Positions 22,785-32,438 of a DNA stretch of 64,000 nt are shown piece after piece. The DNA comes from Paucidesulfovibrio longus DSM 6739 (GTDB lineage: Bacteria > Desulfobacterota > Desulfovibrionia > Desulfovibrionales > Desulfovibrionaceae). The notes beneath the pieces are model-generated. The model saw only the letters and a list, made by a program, of their open reading frames with translations. It ran no database searches and was not told the origin of the DNA. The stretch lies in contig NZ_ATVA01000016.1 in NCBI RefSeq assembly GCF_000420485.1, positions 126,501-190,500 on the forward strand. The letters run 5' to 3'. The position numbers and the translations under genes are program-made. Positions within the stretch are counted from its first letter, which is position 1. Each line of letters opens with the position of its first letter.

Positions 22785-25589
22785 TTAGGCCTCGGTGAGC
22801 ACCCGCGTGCAGCGCGGGCAGGTCTCGGGGTGATCCTGGTGCGTGCCCAGGTTGGCGTCGTAGCGCCAGCAGCGCTGGCATTTCTCGCCGGCGGCCCGAT
22901 CCACGGCAATGGACAGTCCTTCGATCTCCTCGGAGGCGTAGGCGTCGGCCGGAGCGTCGGAATCCGGGGCGAGCACGGCTTCGGAAACGATGAAGAACTC
23001 CAGCAGGTCCAGCCCGTCCAGCTTCGCGAGCAGGTCGCGGGGGCCGTGCAGGGTGACCTTGGCGTCCAGGGATTTGCCCACGAGGCCGTCCTTGCGCTTG
23101 GGCTCGATGGCCTTGGTGACCTCGCCGCGCAGCGTGAGCAGCAGTTCCCAGCGGGCGCGCTCCTGGTCCGAGATTTCCGCCAGGAGCGGATCGAAGCGCA
23201 GGGCGAAGACCGTGGGCAGCGCCGGCTTGAGCGCTTCGGGGAGGTGGGAGAAGGTTTCCTCGGCGGTGAAGGAGAGGATCGGCGCCATGTTCCGGATCAA
23301 GGTCAGGAGCGCCTGCCAGGCAACGGTCTGGGCGCTGCGGCGGGGCAGGCTGTCCTCGCCCTCGCAGTAGAGGCGGTCCTTGACGATGTCCAGCCAGAAG
23401 GAGGAAAGCTCCACCACGCAGGTATTGTGCAGCCCGTGGTAGACCTTGTGGAATTCGTAATCGGTGTAGGCCTGCTGCATCTCGTCGTGGCGGCGGGCCA
23501 TGACGTCGAGCAGGAAGCGGTCCGGCGGCAGGAGCTTCTTCACGGGCACGGCCTTTTCCGGAGAGAAGTCCGAGAGCACGGAAAGCAGGAACTTGCAGGT
23601 GTTGCGGATGCGCCGATAGGCGTCCACCAGCCGGTCCAGCGTCTCGTCGGAGATGCGGACGTCTTCCTGGTAGTTGGAGGCGGAGACCCACATGCGCAGG
23701 ATTTCCGCGCCGTATTTGTCGATGATCTCCTGCGGGGCGATGACGTTGCCGATGGACTTGGACATCTTGCGCCCGTCTCCGTCGACCACGTAGCCGTGGG
23801 TCAGCACGGCCTTGTAGGGCGGCTTGCCCCGCGTGCCCATGCTGGCCAGCAGCGAGCTGTGGAACCAGCCGCGGTGCTGGTCGGAGCCTTCGAGGTAGAG
23901 GTCGGCGGGGTAGCCCACGTCCTCGCGCTGCTCGCAGACCGCGGCGTAGCTGGTGCCGGAGTCGAACCAGACGTCGAGGATGTCGGATTCGCGTTTCCAT
24001 TTGCTGGCGCCGCATTTGGGGCAGGCGGGCACGCCCTCGAGGATCTCCTCCATGGGCGCGTCGAACCAGTAGTCGCAGCCATGCTCATGCGCGGCGAAGC
24101 GGTCCACGATCTTGAAGACCCAGTCCGGATCGTGCCAGGCCTCGTCGCATTCCTCGCAGATCAGGGCCACGATGGGCACGCCCCAGTTGCGCTGGCGCGA
24201 GATGCACCAGTCCGGGCGTTTTTCGATCATGCCGTGGATGCGTTCCTCGCCCCAGGCGGGAATCCAGCGCACGTCGTTGCGGATGGCCGCCAGGGAGCGC
24301 TTGCGCAGGTCGTTGGCCGCCATGGAGATGAACCACTGGGTGGTGGCCCGGAAGATGACGGGCTTCTTGCAGCGCCAGCAGTGCGGATAGGAGTGGCTGA
24401 TGGACTTGGAGGCCAGCAGGTTGCCGAGTTCCTGAAGCTTTTTGATCACTTCGGGGTTGGCCTGCCAGACGTCCATTCCCGCGAAAAATTCCACCTCTTT
24501 GCGGAAGACGCCGCCGTCGTCCATGGGCGAATAGATTTCCAGCCCGTAGCGCTGGCCGGTTTCGAAGTCTTCGCGCCCATGGCCGGGAGCGGTATGGACG
24601 CAGCCCGAACCGGAGTCCAGGGTGACGTAGTCCGCCAGGACGATGGGCGAGGGACGGTCGTAGATCGGGTGCCGGGCTTCGAGGCCTTCCAGCTGGGAGC
24701 CTTTGATCCTGGTCAGGATCTCGTGCTCTTCCCAGCCGAACAGCCCGGCACATTCCTCGAGCAGTTCCTCGGCAAGGACGTAGACGCTTCCGGCGGCGCG
24801 TACGAAGACGTATTCGAAATCGGGGTGCACGGCCACGGCCATGTTGTCCGGGATGGTCCAGGGAGTGGTGGTCCAGATGACCACGTAAGCGGATTCGGGG
24901 GTCGCGCCGGAGCAAAGCTCCGCGACCTTGGGATCGGTCAGGGGGAAGCGCACGTAGATGGAGGGCGAGGTATGGTCCTCGTATTCCACCTCGGCCTCGG
25001 CCAGGGCAGTGCGGCAGTCGCAGCACCAGTGCACGGGCTTCTTGCCGCGCACCACGGAACCCTCGGCCATGAACCGGCCCAGCTCGCGGGCCGTGGCCGC
25101 CTCGTAGGCGGGCTTCATGGTCATGTAGGGGTCGTCCCAGACGCCGAACACGCCGAGCCGCTTGAACTCGTTGCGCTGAACATCCAGCCACTTGGCCGCA
25201 TATTCGCGGCAGAGGCGGCGAATGACCGTGGTGGGCAGGTCGGTCTTTCCCTTCTTCTTCAGTTCCTGCTCGACCTTGTGCTCAATAGGCAGGCCGTGGC
25301 AGTCCCAGCCGGGAACGTACTCGGCCTTCAGGCCCTGCATGTTTCGCGACTTGACCACGATGTCCTTGAGAACCTTGTTCATGGCCGTGCCCATGTGAAT
25401 ATGGCCGTTGGCGTATGGCGGACCGTCGTGCAGCACGAAGCGCTCCCCGCCGTCGTTGGCGGAGGTCATCTTGCCGTAGGTGTTGTTTTCCTCCCAGGCG
25501 GCCAGGGTTTCGGGCTCGCGTTGGCGGAGGTTGGCCTTCATGGGGAAGGTGGTCTTGGGCAGCAGCAGGGTCGATTTATAATCGCTCAT
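22785..25589 (-). CDS. ileS: Isoleucyl-tRNA synthetase
   Basis: The 934-residue class I synthetase has the HIGH-type motif ANGHIHMG near residue 62, the editing (CP1) domain, the KMSKS motif ([10 protein letters not shown] near residue 603) and the C-terminal zinc ribbon with CQRCW and CPRC. This is the bacterial form of the enzyme. It opens the long minus-strand cluster that continues with lspA, lgt, cpoB, a ferredoxin, pilZ and cheZ; no internal terminator is seen before 18464. A promoter candidate is at 25649-25677. I see no T-box or leader peptide in the short leader. Confidence 0.97.
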   Translation of the reverse strand: MSDYKSTLLLPKTTFPMKANLRQREPETLAAWEENNTYGKMTSANDGGERFVLHDGPPYANGHIHMGTAMNKVLKDIVVKSRNMQGLKAEYVPGWDCHGLPIEHKVEQELKKKGKTDLPTTVIRRLCREYAAKWLDVQRNEFKRLGVFGVWDDPYMTMKPAYEAATARELGRFMAEGSVVRGKKPVHWCCDCRTALAEAEVEYEDHTSPSIYVRFPLTDPKVAELCSGATPESAYVVIWTTTPWTIPDNMAVAVHPDFEYVFVRAAGSVYVLAEELLEECAGLFGWEEHEILTRIKGSQLEGLEARHPIYDRPSPIVLADYVTLDSGSGCVHTAPGHGREDFETGQRYGLEIYSPMDDGGVFRKEVEFFAGMDVWQANPEVIKKLQELGNLLASKSISHSYPHCWRCKKPVIFRATTQWFISMAANDLRKRSLAAIRNDVRWIPAWGEERIHGMIEKRPDWCISRQRNWGVPIVALICEECDEAWHDPDWVFKIVDRFAAHEHGCDYWFDAPMEEILEGVPACPKCGASKWKRESDILDVWFDSGTSYAAVCEQREDVGYPADLYLEGSDQHRGWFHSSLLASMGTRGKPPYKAVLTHGYVVDGDGRKMSKSIGNVIAPQEIIDKYGAEILRMWVSASNYQEDVRISDETLDRLVDAYRRIRNTCKFLLSVLSDFSPEKAVPVKKLLPPDRFLLDVMARRHDEMQQAYTDYEFHKVYHGLHNTCVVELSSFWLDIVKDRLYCEGEDSLPRRSAQTVAWQALLTLIRNMAPILSFTAEETFSHLPEALKPALPTVFALRFDPLLAEISDQERARWELLLTLRGEVTKAIEPKRKDGLVGKSLDAKVTLHGPRDLLAKLDGLDLLEFFIVSEAVLAPDSDAPADAYASEEIEGLSIAVDRAAGEKCQRCWRYDANLGTHQDHPETCPRCTRVLTEA

Positions 25590-25648
25590 GGTGAAGCAGA
25601 TCCTCCAAAGGCGTTGATTGCGGCGGAGCGTCGCGAAAGGCGGTGAAC

Positions 25649-25677
25649 AGATTGGTGCAAGCGGCCCAGGAAGTCAA
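25649..25677 (-). promoter_or_regulatory. Candidate sigma-70 promoter of the ileS cluster
   Basis: On the minus strand TTGACT (25672-25677) and CAATCT (25649-25654) are 17 bp apart, giving a leader of about 50 bases to the ileS ATG. Confidence 0.45.
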
Positions 25678-25787
25678 GGTTGAGGCGCGCTTAGACGCGG
25701 GGGGCTGCACAATACTGTGAAGAGGGATTGCAAAAATGTAGAAAATAAGGACGAAAAGGTCGATCGCTCGAAGGTGGGCAGAGCGGC

Positions 25788-25811
25788 GGCGTTCTTCGGA
25801 ACGGCCTTTTT
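25788..25811 (+). terminator. UUCG-loop hairpin with T tract in the ileS upstream gap
   Basis: GGCGTTC-TTCG-GAACGGCC forms a bulged stem capped by a UUCG tetraloop and runs into TTTTT at 25807-25811. It looks like an intrinsic terminator for a plus-strand transcript, yet no gene precedes it on this strand after 25590. Confidence 0.5.
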
Positions 25812-25848
25812 GCCGCTGTTTACGCCGGTTTCAGCTTTTGAGGCTGTT

Positions 25849-25865
25849 TTGGCACGGAGGATGCT
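25849..25865 (+). promoter_or_regulatory. Sigma-54 promoter (-24/-12)
   Basis: TTGGCACGGAGGATGCT keeps the invariant GG and GC exactly 10 bp apart and matches YTGGCACG-N4-TTGCW except for one base. The predicted start is near 25876. No coding gene lies downstream on this strand for 600 bases, so it probably drives the short RNA listed next. Confidence 0.7.
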
Positions 25866-25875
25866 AAGTTAAGAA

Positions 25876-25946
25876 TACCTCCAGCCTTTCCCTACCTCCA
25901 GAATGATGGACTGAGGGCCTTCGGGCCCTCTCTCCGTCGCTTTCTT
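25876..25946 (+). ncRNA. Candidate sigma-54-dependent small RNA with two CCUCC motifs
   Basis: Starting 12 bases after the sigma-54 -12 element, the sequence holds two copies of TACCTCCAG (25876-25884 and 25893-25901), each containing CCTCC, the complement of a ribosome-binding site, then a hairpin GAGGGCC-TTCG-GGCCCTC (25913-25930) followed by a C/T-rich tail. No start codon and frame of any length fits. The layout, with unpaired anti-Shine-Dalgarno motifs then a GC hairpin, resembles base-pairing small RNAs. The tail is weaker than a classic T run, so the 3' end is uncertain. The remainder of the 25590-25992 gap shows only the elements listed. Confidence 0.5.
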
Positions 25947-25992
25947 CAGCGCGCGGCGGCGCACGGGAAAATCCCCGGACGCGGTGTCCCGT

Positions 25993-26256
25993 CTACAGGC
26001 AGATCAAGCCTTCGATGAGCTTGGCCTTGGCGTAGATTTCGAAAACGTCCTCGGCGCTGGCAACGGTGATTTCCGCTGTGACGCCGATATATTTTCCTGT
26101 TCTCGACGGGCGCAGCGACACGGCTTCGTCCGGGAAAAGGGCTGCCGCCTGCTCGGCGTTATCCCTGGTGCCGATGAATTTGAATACGAAATTGCACGGC
26201 CACTCGTGGCATTCATTCAGCGTCCGTCTCAAGGATTCATATTTTTCGTGGGTCAT
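25993..26256 (-). CDS. DUF493/YbeD-family small protein
   Basis: The 87-residue protein has the ferredoxin-like fold sequence of DUF493: WPCNFVFKFIGTRDNA near residue 18, then SLRPSRTGKYIGVTAEITVASAEDVFEIYAKAKLIEGL at the C-terminus. The E. coli member is YbeD, whose role is unclear. The ATG at 26256 has AGAGGAC before it; the longer frame to 26331 is not supported. It stands alone, convergent with the predicted small RNA and divergent from the following signalling gene. Confidence 0.85.
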   Translation of the reverse strand: MTHEKYESLRRTLNECHEWPCNFVFKFIGTRDNAEQAAALFPDEAVSLRPSRTGKYIGVTAEITVASAEDVFEIYAKAKLIEGLICL

Positions 26257-26393
26257 TGCTGTCCTCTGGAGTGGAGATACGCCGCATCCGGGCGGGATGG
26301 CGCTGCCGACAAGTCTCGGCGGCGGTTGCAACCCATCTAGTGACGCCTCCGGCGGCTGTCAATGAAGAGGGAGAAAATACGACCATTGGTTGG

Positions 26394-26422
26394 TTGATTG
26401 CTTTGCCAAAACCACCTATTGT
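26394..26422 (+). promoter_or_regulatory. Candidate promoter of the REC-PAS-GGDEF-EAL gene
   Basis: TTGATT (26394-26399) and TATTGT (26417-26422) are 17 bp apart, about 68 bp before the ATG. Confidence 0.4.
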
Positions 26423-26489
26423 GCTACCATTCTTTGAGACTCGGTCGTGTCGGGAATGAAGTCGATCACCTCTGGCATCTGACGGAATT

Positions 26490-28586
26490 ATGTACGGAAA
26501 AGCTAAAATCCTCATCGTAGATGACGATCGCGTAAACCTGAAGGTCTTGGAGGGGATGCTTCGCAACCTCGGTGCGGAGATTCATCTCGCCCTTTCCGGC
26601 GAGGACGCCCTTGCCCTTGTCGCGGAACACGATTTCGCGCTTGTCCTGCTCGACGTGATGATGCCTGGAATCGACGGGTTCCAAACGGCGGAGCAGCTCC
26701 GTTCACGCGACGGGACCGAGGACATTCCGATCATCTTCGTGACCGCCATCAGCAAGGAACAGAGGCACGTCTTCAAAGGCTACGAACTCGGCGCCGTGGA
26801 CTATCTCTTCAAGCCGGTGGAGCCGGAAATCCTTCAGAGCAAGGTCCGCGTCTTCCTGGAACTGTATTGCCAGCGCATGGAACTGAAGGCATCCGAGGAG
26901 CGCTACCGCACCGTCGCCGACTACAACTACGACTGGGAAATCTGGTTTTCTCCCGAAAGCGACATCCTGTACACGAGCCCCTCCTGCGAGCGCATCAGCG
27001 GGTATTCCGCCGAGGACGTCGCCGCGGGAGGCGATTTCTTCCGCGGCATCATCGTCGAGGAGGATTACGAGTCCTGGCGGCATTTCATGGCGGACGAAAT
27101 GCGCGTGGACGGGGACTCCTTCGACTTCCGCATCCGCCGCAAGGACGGCGCGGAGCGCTGGATCAGCCAGGTCAAGTTCGATGTCCGCAAGAAAAACGGG
27201 CACTCCCTGGGGCTGCGCTGTTCCCTGCGCGACATCACGGAACGCAAGAAGATGGAGATCCAGCTGCGGCATCAGGCCCTGCACGACCCCCTGACCGATC
27301 TGGCCAACCGCAATCTGCTCATGGACCGCGTCGCCAGGGTCATGGAGCGTTTCCGCCGACATCCCGACTATCATTTTGCCGTTGTCTTTCTCGACCTCGA
27401 CCGTTTCAAGGTGGTCAACGACAGCCTGGGCCATATTTTCGGCGACGGCCTGCTCGTGGAAGTCAGCAAGCGGCTGCGGCAGTGCGTGCGCGGCATGGAC
27501 ACCGTGGCCCGATTCGGCGGCGATGAATTCGTCCTGCTGCTTGAGGAACTGGACGCTCCCCGGGAAGCCTTCACCGTGATCCGCCGCGTGCTCGATTCAT
27601 TGCGTGAACCCTTCCTGCTCGAAGGGCACCGGGTCCAGACCACGGTCAGCATCGGCGTCGTTCTCGACGCCCAGCCCGAAGACCGTTCCGGCGACCTGCT
27701 CCAGAAGGCCAACATCGCCATGTATCGGGCCAAGGAGTCGGGACGGGACCGTTTCGACATCTATAATGACCGCATGCTCCAGCAGGCCGTGGACCTGATG
27801 CATCTTGAGAACGATCTGCGCAAGGCCGTGCTCCAGCAGGAGTTTCGAGTCTACTACCAGCCCATCGTTTCGCTCAACGGCGGCGGTTTGGTGGGCTTCG
27901 AGGCGCTGGCGCGCTGGAATCATCCCGAGCGCGGCATCGTCAGTCCGGGCGAGTTCATCCCGCTTGCCGAGGAAACCGGCCTGATCATCGACCTGGGCCG
28001 ACAGATCCTGGAGGAATCCACTCGGACCATGGCCCGCTGGGCGCGTACGTTTCCCGAAGCGAAGAATCTTCAGCTTTCCGTGAACATCTCTGCCCGACAA
28101 TTCCGAAACAACGATCTCGTGGGCGACGTCATCGAAGCACTGCGCAAATCCCGCCTGAACCCCGGCTGCCTCAAGCTCGAAATCACGGAATCCACGGTCA
28201 TGGACGACGTGGAAACCTCGCTCCTGCGTCTTCAGAGCTTCAAGGAGGAGGGCATTCAGCTCTCCATGGACGACTTCGGCACGGGCTATTCTTCCATGAG
28301 CTATCTGCAGAAGTTTCCGCTGGACCAGCTCAAGGTGGACCTCAGTTTCGTCCGGCGCATTCTCGATTCCACGGAGAACGCCGAGATCGTGCGGGCGATC
28401 ATCACGCTGGCGCACAGCCTGCGCATGGTGGTCGTGGCCGAGGGCATCGAGCTCGAGGAGCAGGCGGCTCTGCTGCGCGAGCTGAATTGCGAACTGGGCC
28501 AGGGCTTCCTGTATTCGCCGCCGGTTCCTGCGGAGGAAGCCGAGCTCTTTCTGCGGGAAGGCACCTTCCTGCCCCAGTCGGGCTAG
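26490..28586 (+). CDS. Response regulator with PAS, GGDEF and EAL domains
   Basis: The 698-residue protein begins with a receiver domain (about 6-125; phospho-acceptor Asp in LLDVMMPG, Lys in LFKPVEP), then a PAS domain with PAC (about 135-255), a GGDEF domain (about 260-425; active-site motif RFGGDEFVLLL intact) and an EAL domain (about 440-690; FEALARW, ITESTV, DDFGTGYSS all kept). It can thus be expected to make and/or degrade c-di-GMP under control of phosphorylation and of a PAS ligand. Its kinase is not obvious; the hybrid kinase at 41-43 kb carries its own receiver. It has no membrane segment. The gene seems monocistronic, converging on the adenylate cyclase gene. Confidence 0.93.
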   Translation: MYGKAKILIVDDDRVNLKVLEGMLRNLGAEIHLALSGEDALALVAEHDFALVLLDVMMPGIDGFQTAEQLRSRDGTEDIPIIFVTAISKEQRHVFKGYELGAVDYLFKPVEPEILQSKVRVFLELYCQRMELKASEERYRTVADYNYDWEIWFSPESDILYTSPSCERISGYSAEDVAAGGDFFRGIIVEEDYESWRHFMADEMRVDGDSFDFRIRRKDGAERWISQVKFDVRKKNGHSLGLRCSLRDITERKKMEIQLRHQALHDPLTDLANRNLLMDRVARVMERFRRHPDYHFAVVFLDLDRFKVVNDSLGHIFGDGLLVEVSKRLRQCVRGMDTVARFGGDEFVLLLEELDAPREAFTVIRRVLDSLREPFLLEGHRVQTTVSIGVVLDAQPEDRSGDLLQKANIAMYRAKESGRDRFDIYNDRMLQQAVDLMHLENDLRKAVLQQEFRVYYQPIVSLNGGGLVGFEALARWNHPERGIVSPGEFIPLAEETGLIIDLGRQILEESTRTMARWARTFPEAKNLQLSVNISARQFRNNDLVGDVIEALRKSRLNPGCLKLEITESTVMDDVETSLLRLQSFKEEGIQLSMDDFGTGYSSMSYLQKFPLDQLKVDLSFVRRILDSTENAEIVRAIITLAHSLRMVVVAEGIELEEQAALLRELNCELGQGFLYSPPVPAEEAELFLREGTFLPQSG

Positions 28587-28603
28587 TCCCTCTCCGCTCC
28601 GAG

Positions 28604-30853
28604 CTATTTGGACTTGTGGGTGAACACCCCGTCCCAGTCTTCCCGGGGCGGCTCGCGGAGCAGGTCGCGGCAGCGTTCCTGATAGAGCGCGTACAGGAGC
28701 AGGTCGGCATGGTGCTCCCGCAATTCGGAAAAGACGTTCTCCGCTTCCTGGAAGCGCAAGGCCCGATACCGCTCCAGGCCTTCGGCATATCTCTCCAGCT
28801 CGACGGCGCGCTTCGCGGCGTCCTCCCTCGTCATGGCCGTATAGATCGTAATGGGCTTGACCTTGCCCTTGACGCGGACTTTGTCCAGCTCCTGAAAGCG
28901 GAACTCGTCGCCGCAGGCTTCGGCGATGGCCTCGCTGACCACCAGGGGCTGGCCATAGTACTTGGTCAGTCCTTCCAGTCGGGAGGCCAGATTCACGCTG
29001 TCGCCGATGAGGGTGTAGTCGAAAAGGTCCGCGGACCCCATGTTGCCCACGCGGACGACGCCGCAATGCACGCCGATGCCGATGCGGATGGTGAGTCCGA
29101 ATTTTTCCTGGAACAGCGCGTTCAGCTCCTCCAGCTTTTGGAGCTGGTCCAGAGCCGAAAGCAGTGCGAGGCGCTGGTGGCCGGGGACGTCCAGCGGAGC
29201 GTTCCAGAAGGCCATGACCGCATCGCCGATGAATTTGTCCAGGGTTCCGTTGCGGCTGGTGATGATCCTGGTCATGGGCGTAAGGTAGTCGTGGAGCAGG
29301 GCCGTGACCTGAGTAGGCGTGAGCCGCTCGGACAGGGACGTGAAGTTGCGGACGTCCGAAAAAAGAATGGTGACTTCTTTTTCCTGTCCTTCCAGGGTCA
29401 GGGATTCGGGCGACCTGACGATCTGGTCGATGACGGCGGGAGCCAGGTAATGCGAGAAAGCGCCGTGGATGAATTTCTTCTGCTTTTCCTCTTTCCAGAA
29501 CTTGATGGCCGTCATGGTCATGAAGGTCAGAGCCAGCCCCAGAAGCGGGTAGAGCGGGGAAACGAAATATTTGGACTGCCCGAAGAGATACGAGGATCCT
29601 GTCCAAATGCCTACGGCTGAGCCGAACAGGGGGAGGGCGAGCCATGCGGCCCGCGCCCAGGTGAGCAGCAGCGTGGTCAGGATGCCGGCAATAACCAGGG
29701 CCAGTGCTTCCAGCCCCGGAGCCCAGGGCGGGATGTGGATGAAATCCCGGCTGAGGATGTTGTCGACGATGGTGGCGTGGGTTTCCACGCCGGGGTAGTT
29801 TTGGGAGAAGGGCGTGGTCCGGATGTCGCGCAGCCCTGCGGCCGAGGTGCCGATGAAGACTATTTTCCCTTTCAGCGCTTCGAGCGCGGCGGGGACGTCG
29901 CGCAGGATGTCTCCGGCGCTGATGTAGGGGTAGGTGCCTTCCTTGCCTCTGTAGTTGACCAGGAAGCTGCCTGCCCTTTTCAGCGGAATGTCGGTTCCTG
30001 CCGCGCGCAGCACTTCCGTGCCGCGTTTCGAGTAGCCGAGCAGCACGGTTTTCTTGCCCAGGGCCTGGAGCAGGGTGGCCAGGGCCAGGCTGGGGTAGAC
30101 CCGGCCGTTGAAATTGATCAGCAGCGGCACCTGGCGGATCACGCCGTCCGGATCGGTGTCCGTGGTGAAGAATCCGGAGGCGGGAGCGGCTTCGGCAAGA
30201 GCGGGCAGCGGACAGACGACGCCGCTGGCCGTGGCCAGAAGCTGGTCCGTGCCCATCGCAAGGCCGGGAGTCAGGCTCTTGGTCGCCAGGCTTGTCGGGT
30301 GCAGGTGGCAGGAGTCGGCTGGCATGCCGCTCATGCCGCGCAGGGCGTCTTCGGGAAACAGGAAGGTGTAGCCGAGTACGAAGGGGCCGGTGGCCAGGGT
30401 CTGGGCAAAGAGCGCGTCGTTGTCGGCGAGGATGTCCGGGAGGCCCGTGAAGCCGGGCCGCTTTTGAAGATATTCTCCGAAGGTCCGGGTGATGTCGTCC
30501 ATGATCAGTGCGGGCGAGGTCCGGTCCGGTTCGGCGAAGAGGATGTCCAGGCCCACGGCGAGCGCGCCCGCCTGATGGATCTTGTCCAGCAGGAGGGCGA
30601 TGCGATATCGCGGCCAGGGCCATTGGCCGATTTCCTTGAGGCTGTTTTCGTCTATGTCGACGATGACGGGGAGTTCATGGATGCGGGTGCTGGCATGTTC
30701 CCGGAGAAAAACGTCGTATATTTTGTAATTGATGAATCGCAGAAACAGTGGTTGCTGAATGTAGAGCAGGAGCAGAAGGAACGTGATCAAGAAGCCGGTG
30801 GCAGGGAGGATGATCTTGTCGAGCTTCAAGATGTTGCGGAACAATCCTTTCAT
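28604..30853 (-). CDS. CHASE2-domain class III adenylate cyclase
   Basis: The 749-residue protein has an N-terminal membrane helix (about 14-34), a large periplasmic CHASE2 sensor domain (about 40-385), three membrane helices (about 390-470) and a C-terminal cytoplasmic class III cyclase domain (about 505-690). Metal-binding aspartates lie in FSDVRNFTSL and KFIGDAVMAFW; the substrate-defining and transition-state region is FDYTLIGDSVNLASRLEGL, which fits ATP. A short helical tail follows. It should produce cAMP in response to an external signal. The start at 30853 has GAGGGG upstream; the frame open to 31270 is not supported. The 331-base gap to the divergent HD-GYP gene contains its promoter but no recognisable gene. 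Confidence 0.9.
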   Translation of the reverse strand: MKGLFRNILKLDKIILPATGFLITFLLLLLYIQQPLFLRFINYKIYDVFLREHASTRIHELPVIVDIDENSLKEIGQWPWPRYRIALLLDKIHQAGALAVGLDILFAEPDRTSPALIMDDITRTFGEYLQKRPGFTGLPDILADNDALFAQTLATGPFVLGYTFLFPEDALRGMSGMPADSCHLHPTSLATKSLTPGLAMGTDQLLATASGVVCPLPALAEAAPASGFFTTDTDPDGVIRQVPLLINFNGRVYPSLALATLLQALGKKTVLLGYSKRGTEVLRAAGTDIPLKRAGSFLVNYRGKEGTYPYISAGDILRDVPAALEALKGKIVFIGTSAAGLRDIRTTPFSQNYPGVETHATIVDNILSRDFIHIPPWAPGLEALALVIAGILTTLLLTWARAAWLALPLFGSAVGIWTGSSYLFGQSKYFVSPLYPLLGLALTFMTMTAIKFWKEEKQKKFIHGAFSHYLAPAVIDQIVRSPESLTLEGQEKEVTILFSDVRNFTSLSERLTPTQVTALLHDYLTPMTRIITSRNGTLDKFIGDAVMAFWNAPLDVPGHQRLALLSALDQLQKLEELNALFQEKFGLTIRIGIGVHCGVVRVGNMGSADLFDYTLIGDSVNLASRLEGLTKYYGQPLVVSEAIAEACGDEFRFQELDKVRVKGKVKPITIYTAMTREDAAKRAVELERYAEGLERYRALRFQEAENVFSELREHHADLLLYALYQERCRDLLREPPREDWDGVFTHKSK

Positions 30854-31107
30854 CAGCCGGTCCCCTCGCCCATGTGTTGCGAATACGTTTCCACCCCGTG
30901 TCCTCTTTCCGAAACAGCTTCGCAGCGTCGGGGAAAATGATGCCGGACTGGTCTTGTAGAACATATCGGCAACGGCAGACCCTGTCCAGCGGGCGGCATG
31001 ATCTTGGGCGGATGATTTCGCCCCCGGCGGCGCTGTCGATGTCCGCGGAAGGGGCAGCGGGGAGGGTGGGGTCTGTGCACGCAAGGCGCGGCGCAGGGAA
31101 AGGTGTT

Positions 31108-31136
31108 TTGACAACGGCGCGGGCCGAGGATATGCA
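31108..31136 (+). promoter_or_regulatory. Candidate promoter of the HD-GYP/FUSC unit
   Basis: TTGACA (31108-31113) and TATGCA (31131-31136) are 17 bp apart, about 50 bp before the ATG at 31185. Confidence 0.4.
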
Positions 31137-31184
31137 AGCCGTCCGCCGCCCGTCGCCGGAATCGCGGAAGCCCAGGAGCAGATC

Positions 31185-32438
31185 ATGCCGTCCCTGAACG
31201 ACGTTTCATATATAGATTTCATTCGCTGTCTTTCGAGAGCCATGGATCTCATCAGCCGAGCCGTGGTCAACCATCACGTGCGTGTGGGGTATTTGGCGGC
31301 CCAATTGGCCGGAGACGTGGGCTTGTCCGCGGAGGTGCAGCGCGACCTGCTTGTCGCCGGTCTGCTGCATGACGCGGGCGCGCTTTCGCTGAAGAGCCGA
31401 CTGGACGCCCTGCAATTCGAACATGACGGCATGGCCCATGCCGAAGCGGGGTATCGGCTGCTTCGCCCTTACCAGCGGCTGCGCCGGGTGGCCCGCTATG
31501 TCCGCCTGCACCATACCCCTTACCGGGAGCTCGCCAGGAATCCTGACAGTCCCGCGGAAGCGAACATCCTCTCGCTGGCGGACCGCATCGATGTGCTCAT
31601 TGAGCGGGGTGCCCCCTTGTCCATCCAGATAGAGCACATCCGCTCGCGCATTCAATCCCAGTCCGGGCTGGCGCTCGACCCCAGGCTCGTGGAAGCCTTC
31701 CTGGACCATCGTCCCGGCGACGCTTTCTGGCTGGGGGCGGAACAGCCGAACAAGGCGCTTTGCACCCCCGCGCCGGAGCGGCTGGAGCAGGAGCGGCTGG
31801 GGGTGGAGGAGGTCTTGGATCTTTCGCGGCTCTTTTCCCAGATCATCGACTTCCGCAGCCGCTTCACTGCCACCCATTCCAGCGGCGTGGCCGCGACGGC
31901 CGTGGCGCTGGCGCGCCTGGTCGGATTTGGCGACAGGGAGCAACTCTTCATGCACATTGCGGGAAACCTTCATGATCTCGGCAAGCTGGCCGTGCCTGCC
32001 GAGGTTTTGGACAAGCCCGGCGCGCTGGATGACCGCGAATGGGAACTCATGCGCGATCACGCCCTATACACCCACCAGGTGCTTGCTGATCTTCAGGGGC
32101 TGGAGTCCGTTGCGAAATGGGCGGGCGAGCACCATGAACGGCTGGATGGAAAAGGCTATCCGTTCGGGCTGGGGAAATGGGATCTTTCCATGGGCAGCCG
32201 CATCGTGGCCGTCGCCGACGTGTTTACGGCCGTGACGGAAGACAGGCCGTACAGAAACGGCATGAACCGTGCCGACGCTCTGGGCGTGCTGGAGGGGCTT
32301 GCCGCTTCCGCGCTGGACAGGGGAGTTGTGGATATGCTTTGGAAGAACTTCGACGAAATCAATGAAATCCGGCACGACGCCCAGTTCGAGGCCGCGCGGT
32401 TGTTCGCCGCGTTCGGAGCGGGCAAGGAGGCGGCGTGA
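31185..32438 (+). CDS. Tandem HD / HD-GYP phosphohydrolase
   Basis: The 417-residue protein carries two HD domains. The first (about 20-110) has HHVRVG, LLHDAG and LHHTP. The second (about 225-390) has the full HD-GYP set: THSSGVA, NLHDLGKLAVP, RDHALYTH, EHHERLDGKGYPFGL and the later DVFTAVTEDRPYR. HD-GYP proteins hydrolyse c-di-GMP to pGpG or GMP. There is no sensor or membrane segment, so the N-terminal HD domain may be a degenerate regulatory copy. An AGGAG site precedes the ATG. Its stop overlaps the GTG of the following FUSC gene. Confidence 0.87.
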   Translation: MPSLNDVSYIDFIRCLSRAMDLISRAVVNHHVRVGYLAAQLAGDVGLSAEVQRDLLVAGLLHDAGALSLKSRLDALQFEHDGMAHAEAGYRLLRPYQRLRRVARYVRLHHTPYRELARNPDSPAEANILSLADRIDVLIERGAPLSIQIEHIRSRIQSQSGLALDPRLVEAFLDHRPGDAFWLGAEQPNKALCTPAPERLEQERLGVEEVLDLSRLFSQIIDFRSRFTATHSSGVAATAVALARLVGFGDREQLFMHIAGNLHDLGKLAVPAEVLDKPGALDDREWELMRDHALYTHQVLADLQGLESVAKWAGEHHERLDGKGYPFGLGKWDLSMGSRIVAVADVFTAVTEDRPYRNGMNRADALGVLEGLAASALDRGVVDMLWKNFDEINEIRHDAQFEAARLFAAFGAGKEAA

